From contig NZ_JAERRB010000009.1 in the NCBI RefSeq assembly GCF_016735595.1, forward strand, positions 62,001-126,000: 64,000 bases of DNA, in the 5' to 3' direction. Below the pieces are notes generated by a model. That model was given only the letters and a program-made list of their open reading frames with translations, was not told the origin of the DNA and ran no database searches. The stretch's first letter is position 1, and each line of letters opens with the position of its first letter. Source of the stretch: Chryseolinea lacunae (GTDB lineage: Bacteria; Bacteroidota; Bacteroidia; Cytophagales; Cyclobacteriaceae). Shown here in pieces: positions 61,845 through 64,000 of the stretch. The position numbers and the translations under genes were made by a program.

Positions 61845-62963
61845 CTACTCATGGAAATTATAAACCCTAAACCCTCCCTGCTTCAAGTGACTCTCCCCGC
61901 GCATCAGGTCCAGGTCGGCATCCACCATCTCCCGAAGCAAGGCATTCACATCATACTTCGGTTTCCAGCCAAGCACTTGTTTCGATTTGGTAGGATCGCC
62001 CAGCAACAGGTCCACTTCTGTGGGACGGAAATAACGAGGGTCGATTGCCAGCACTTCATCGCCTGGTTTCAGCGCGTTGCCTTCAATCACATTTTTCACC
62101 GAATCGATGATGCCCACTTCATTCACACCTTGACCTTTGAACACGAGGGTTGCTCCCACATGCGCGAAAGCGCGGATAATGAACTCCCGGACCGAAGTGG
62201 TCTCGCCGGTGGCAATAACATAGTCATCGGCTTTCGGTTGTTGGAGGATCAGGTACATCGCTTCGATATAATCTTTGGCGTGGCCCCAATCGCGTTTGGC
62301 GTCAATGTTGCCCATGTATACCTTTTGCTGCAAACCCAGCACCATGCGGGCTACAGCGCGTGTGATCTTGCGCGACACAAACGTTTCGCCTCTCAGCGGC
62401 GACTCGTGGTTGAAGAGAATGCCGTTGCACGCATACATGTTGTAGGCCTCGCGATAGTTCACAGTAATCCAGTAGCCATACATCTTGGCCACGGCATAGG
62501 GCGAACGCGGATAGAAAGGGGTGGTCTCAGACTGCGGTATCGCCTGCACTTTTCCGTATAGCTCAGACGTTGACGCCTGATAGATGCGTGTCTTCTCCGA
62601 AAGGCCGAGCAGACGCACGGCTTCGAGAATGCGCAATGTGCCAATAGCATCGGTGTTGGCCACATATTCGGGCATTTCAAAACTCACGCGCACATGGCTC
62701 ATAGCCCCCAGGTTGTAAATTTCGTCGGGTTGAATTTCTTGTATCAACCGGATCAGGTTGGTCGAGTCGGTCAGATCGCCAAAGTGCAGCTTCATGCGGG
62801 CGCCCTTGTCGTGTGGATCTTGATAGATATGATCGATACGGGCGGTATTAAACAGAGAGGATCTCCGCTTCAGGCCGTGCACTTCATAGCCGCGATCCAA
62901 CAAAAACTCTGCAAGGTAGGCGCCGTCTTGTCCGGTTATGCCTGTAATAAATGCTTTTTTCAT
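61845..62963 (-). CDS. gmd: GDP-mannose 4,6-dehydratase
   Basis: This 372-residue short-chain dehydratase shows the NADP-binding [31 protein letters not shown], the catalytic YxxxK in [17 protein letters not shown] with Ser/Thr (QASTSELYG), and [17 protein letters not shown]-like substrate segments ([16 protein letters not shown]). It converts GDP-D-mannose to GDP-4-keto-6-deoxymannose, the first step to GDP-L-fucose. Length and motifs match bona fide GMD proteins. Confidence 0.97.
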   Translation of the reverse strand: MKKAFITGITGQDGAYLAEFLLDRGYEVHGLKRRSSLFNTARIDHIYQDPHDKGARMKLHFGDLTDSTNLIRLIQEIQPDEIYNLGAMSHVRVSFEMPEYVANTDAIGTLRILEAVRLLGLSEKTRIYQASTSELYGKVQAIPQSETTPFYPRSPYAVAKMYGYWITVNYREAYNMYACNGILFNHESPLRGETFVSRKITRAVARMVLGLQQKVYMGNIDAKRDWGHAKDYIEAMYLILQQPKADDYVIATGETTSVREFIIRAFAHVGATLVFKGQGVNEVGIIDSVKNVIEGNALKPGDEVLAIDPRYFRPTEVDLLLGDPTKSKQVLGWKPKYDVNALLREMVDADLDLMRGESHLKQGGFRVYNFHE

Positions 62964-63004
62964 AGGTATGGTTTGCGTCGACCGTTGCCGGTCGATGATC
63001 TTTT

Positions 63005-63952
63005 TTATTTCACTACACTATACGCACCGATCTTCTCCAGAAAATCCTGATAGGTGATCCGTATGCCTTCTTTCAAAGAGGTTTGATGCCGGAAGCCGAG
63101 CTTGTGTAACCGCTCCGAGTCCATAAGTTTCCGGGGTGTGCCGTCGGGCTTGGTTTTGTCAAACCCCACACGACCTTTAAAGCCCACCGTTTCAGCAATA
63201 AGGTGCGCGAGGTCCAGAATGGATACTTCCTCGCCTGTGCCCACATTCACGATATCGGGTTGATCGTAGTTCAGCATCAGGAACAGGCAGGCCGCACCAA
63301 GGTCGTCGGCAAACATAAATTCACGCAAGGGTGTGCCCGATCCCCAGATTACCACCTCATCCAATCCCTGCTCTTTGGCTTCGTGGAAGCGACGCAGCAG
63401 GGCTGGCAGAACGTGAGAGTTTTGGGGATGATAGTTGTCGCCAAAACCATAGAGGTTTGTGGGCATAACCGAAATGAAATGGCGGTTGTGTTGTTTGGAA
63501 TACGCCTGGCAAAGTTTCACCCCGGCAATCTTGGCTATGGCGTAGGCCTCGTTCGTTGGCTCAAGCGATGATGTGAGCAAACTTTCTTCATGAATAGGCT
63601 GGGGTGCAAACTTGGGATAGATACAAGACGAACCCAAAAACAACAATTTCTTGACATTATAGCGATAGGATGCCTCGATCACATTATTCTGGATCATCAG
63701 ATTGTCGTATAAAAAGTCGGCCGGAAAGTTATTGTTTGCCAGAATGCCTCCCACTTTTGCCGCCGCCAGAAACACATATTCGGGTTGCTCTTTTTGAAAG
63801 AACCGGTCAACGGCTTGCGTGTCCTTCAAATCCAGTTCGTTGGATGTAGCAGCGCAAAGGTTAGCATACCCCTCCTGCTGTAGTTTCCGGTAGATGGCAG
63901 ACCCCACCATGCCGCGATGGCCCGCCACATAAATCTTAGCATTCTTCTCCAT
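63005..63952 (-). CDS. fcl: GDP-L-fucose synthase
   Basis: This 315-residue epimerase/reductase has [34 protein letters not shown], the YxxxK in [14 protein letters not shown] and [23 protein letters not shown]. It epimerises and reduces GDP-4-keto-6-deoxymannose to GDP-L-fucose with NADPH, completing the pathway begun by gmd. It is 41 bases upstream of gmd on the same strand, so the two genes form a unit supplying fucose for the locus. Confidence 0.97.
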   Translation of the reverse strand: MEKNAKIYVAGHRGMVGSAIYRKLQQEGYANLCAATSNELDLKDTQAVDRFFQKEQPEYVFLAAAKVGGILANNNFPADFLYDNLMIQNNVIEASYRYNVKKLLFLGSSCIYPKFAPQPIHEESLLTSSLEPTNEAYAIAKIAGVKLCQAYSKQHNRHFISVMPTNLYGFGDNYHPQNSHVLPALLRRFHEAKEQGLDEVVIWGSGTPLREFMFADDLGAACLFLMLNYDQPDIVNVGTGEEVSILDLAHLIAETVGFKGRVGFDKTKPDGTPRKLMDSERLHKLGFRHQTSLKEGIRITYQDFLEKIGAYSVVK

Positions 63953-63990
63953 GAAATACTTAATTCCTCATCAATGGTTTAATCCGGGTG

Positions 63991-63998
63991 CAAATATA
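63991..63998 (-). promoter_or_regulatory. Bacteroidota -7 promoter element before fcl
   Basis: On the minus strand TATATTTG is an exact match to TAnnTTTG, 39 bases upstream of the fcl start. The -33 part would fall outside the window. Confidence 0.45.
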
Positions 63999-64000
63999 CC

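Overview
The window looks like a chromosomal segment of a Bacteroidota bacterium, most likely an environmental member of the Cytophagales. The evidence is a type IX secretion (T9SS) type A sorting tail on the first protein, an exosortase XrtF pair, matches to the Bacteroidota -7 promoter element (TAnnTTTG), few Shine-Dalgarno sequences, and a moderate G+C content (lines I counted by hand outside the AT-rich part gave 53-55%). I see no rRNA, tRNA, CRISPR array, transposase or prophage.

Layout. (1) 1-7.1 kb: the end of a T9SS-secreted protein, a small lipoprotein, a membrane histidine kinase, a nitrilase-family amidase and a secreted GH9 glycoside hydrolase. (2) 7.1-12.7 kb: a five-gene rightward set in which nearly every product carries an export signal: a Tat-signal SelA-like PLP enzyme, a CBM9-like protein, a PQQ-dehydrogenase/cytochrome c lipoprotein, a Tat-signal RidA protein and a Sec-signal EF0837-type amidohydrolase. 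It reads as an extracytoplasmic catabolic pathway. (3) 12.7-23.6 kb: a TIP30-like reductase, an FG-GAP repeat protein, a DUF885 lipoprotein, a two-subunit Tat-exported molybdenum hydroxylase, a DUF3445 heme-demethylase-like protein, a three-domain regulator (DUF4242, cyclase-like, AraC) and a berberine-bridge-type flavoenzyme with two direct repeats 21 bp apart in front of it. (4) 23.6-26.5 kb: a leftward operon for a PglC-type initiating sugar-phosphate transferase, two PglD/NeuD acetyltransferases, exosortase XrtF and its partner. (5) 26.6-35.8 kb: alcohol dehydrogenase, a TolC-RND-adaptor efflux operon, an aldo/keto reductase and its AraC-type regulator, which share a 15-bp upstream element.

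(6) 36.0-64.0 kb: one large leftward surface-polysaccharide locus, read from GDP-L-fucose synthesis (gmd, fcl) through outer-membrane export (wza), tyrosine autokinase (wzc), an ABC exporter (wzm/wzt), ten glycosyltransferases, acyl-, methyl- and pyruvyl-transferases, a Wzy-like membrane protein and a polysaccharide deacetylase, ending in a strong terminator near 35.95 kb. Most genes overlap or nearly touch, as in a translationally coupled operon. The 51.5-58.4 kb part is clearly more AT-rich than both flanks, as expected of a transferable strain-specific cassette.

The points most worth a second look are the exported PLP enzyme/RidA pair, the DUF4242-cyclase-AraC regulator with its candidate operator, the Gly-Tyr hexanucleotide-repeat tail of the Wzc kinase, the co-occurrence of Wza/Wzc and Wzm/Wzt machinery, and the coupling of exosortase XrtF to a PglC/PglD operon. 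All functional calls rest on reading motifs and protein sequence by eye; no database search was run.
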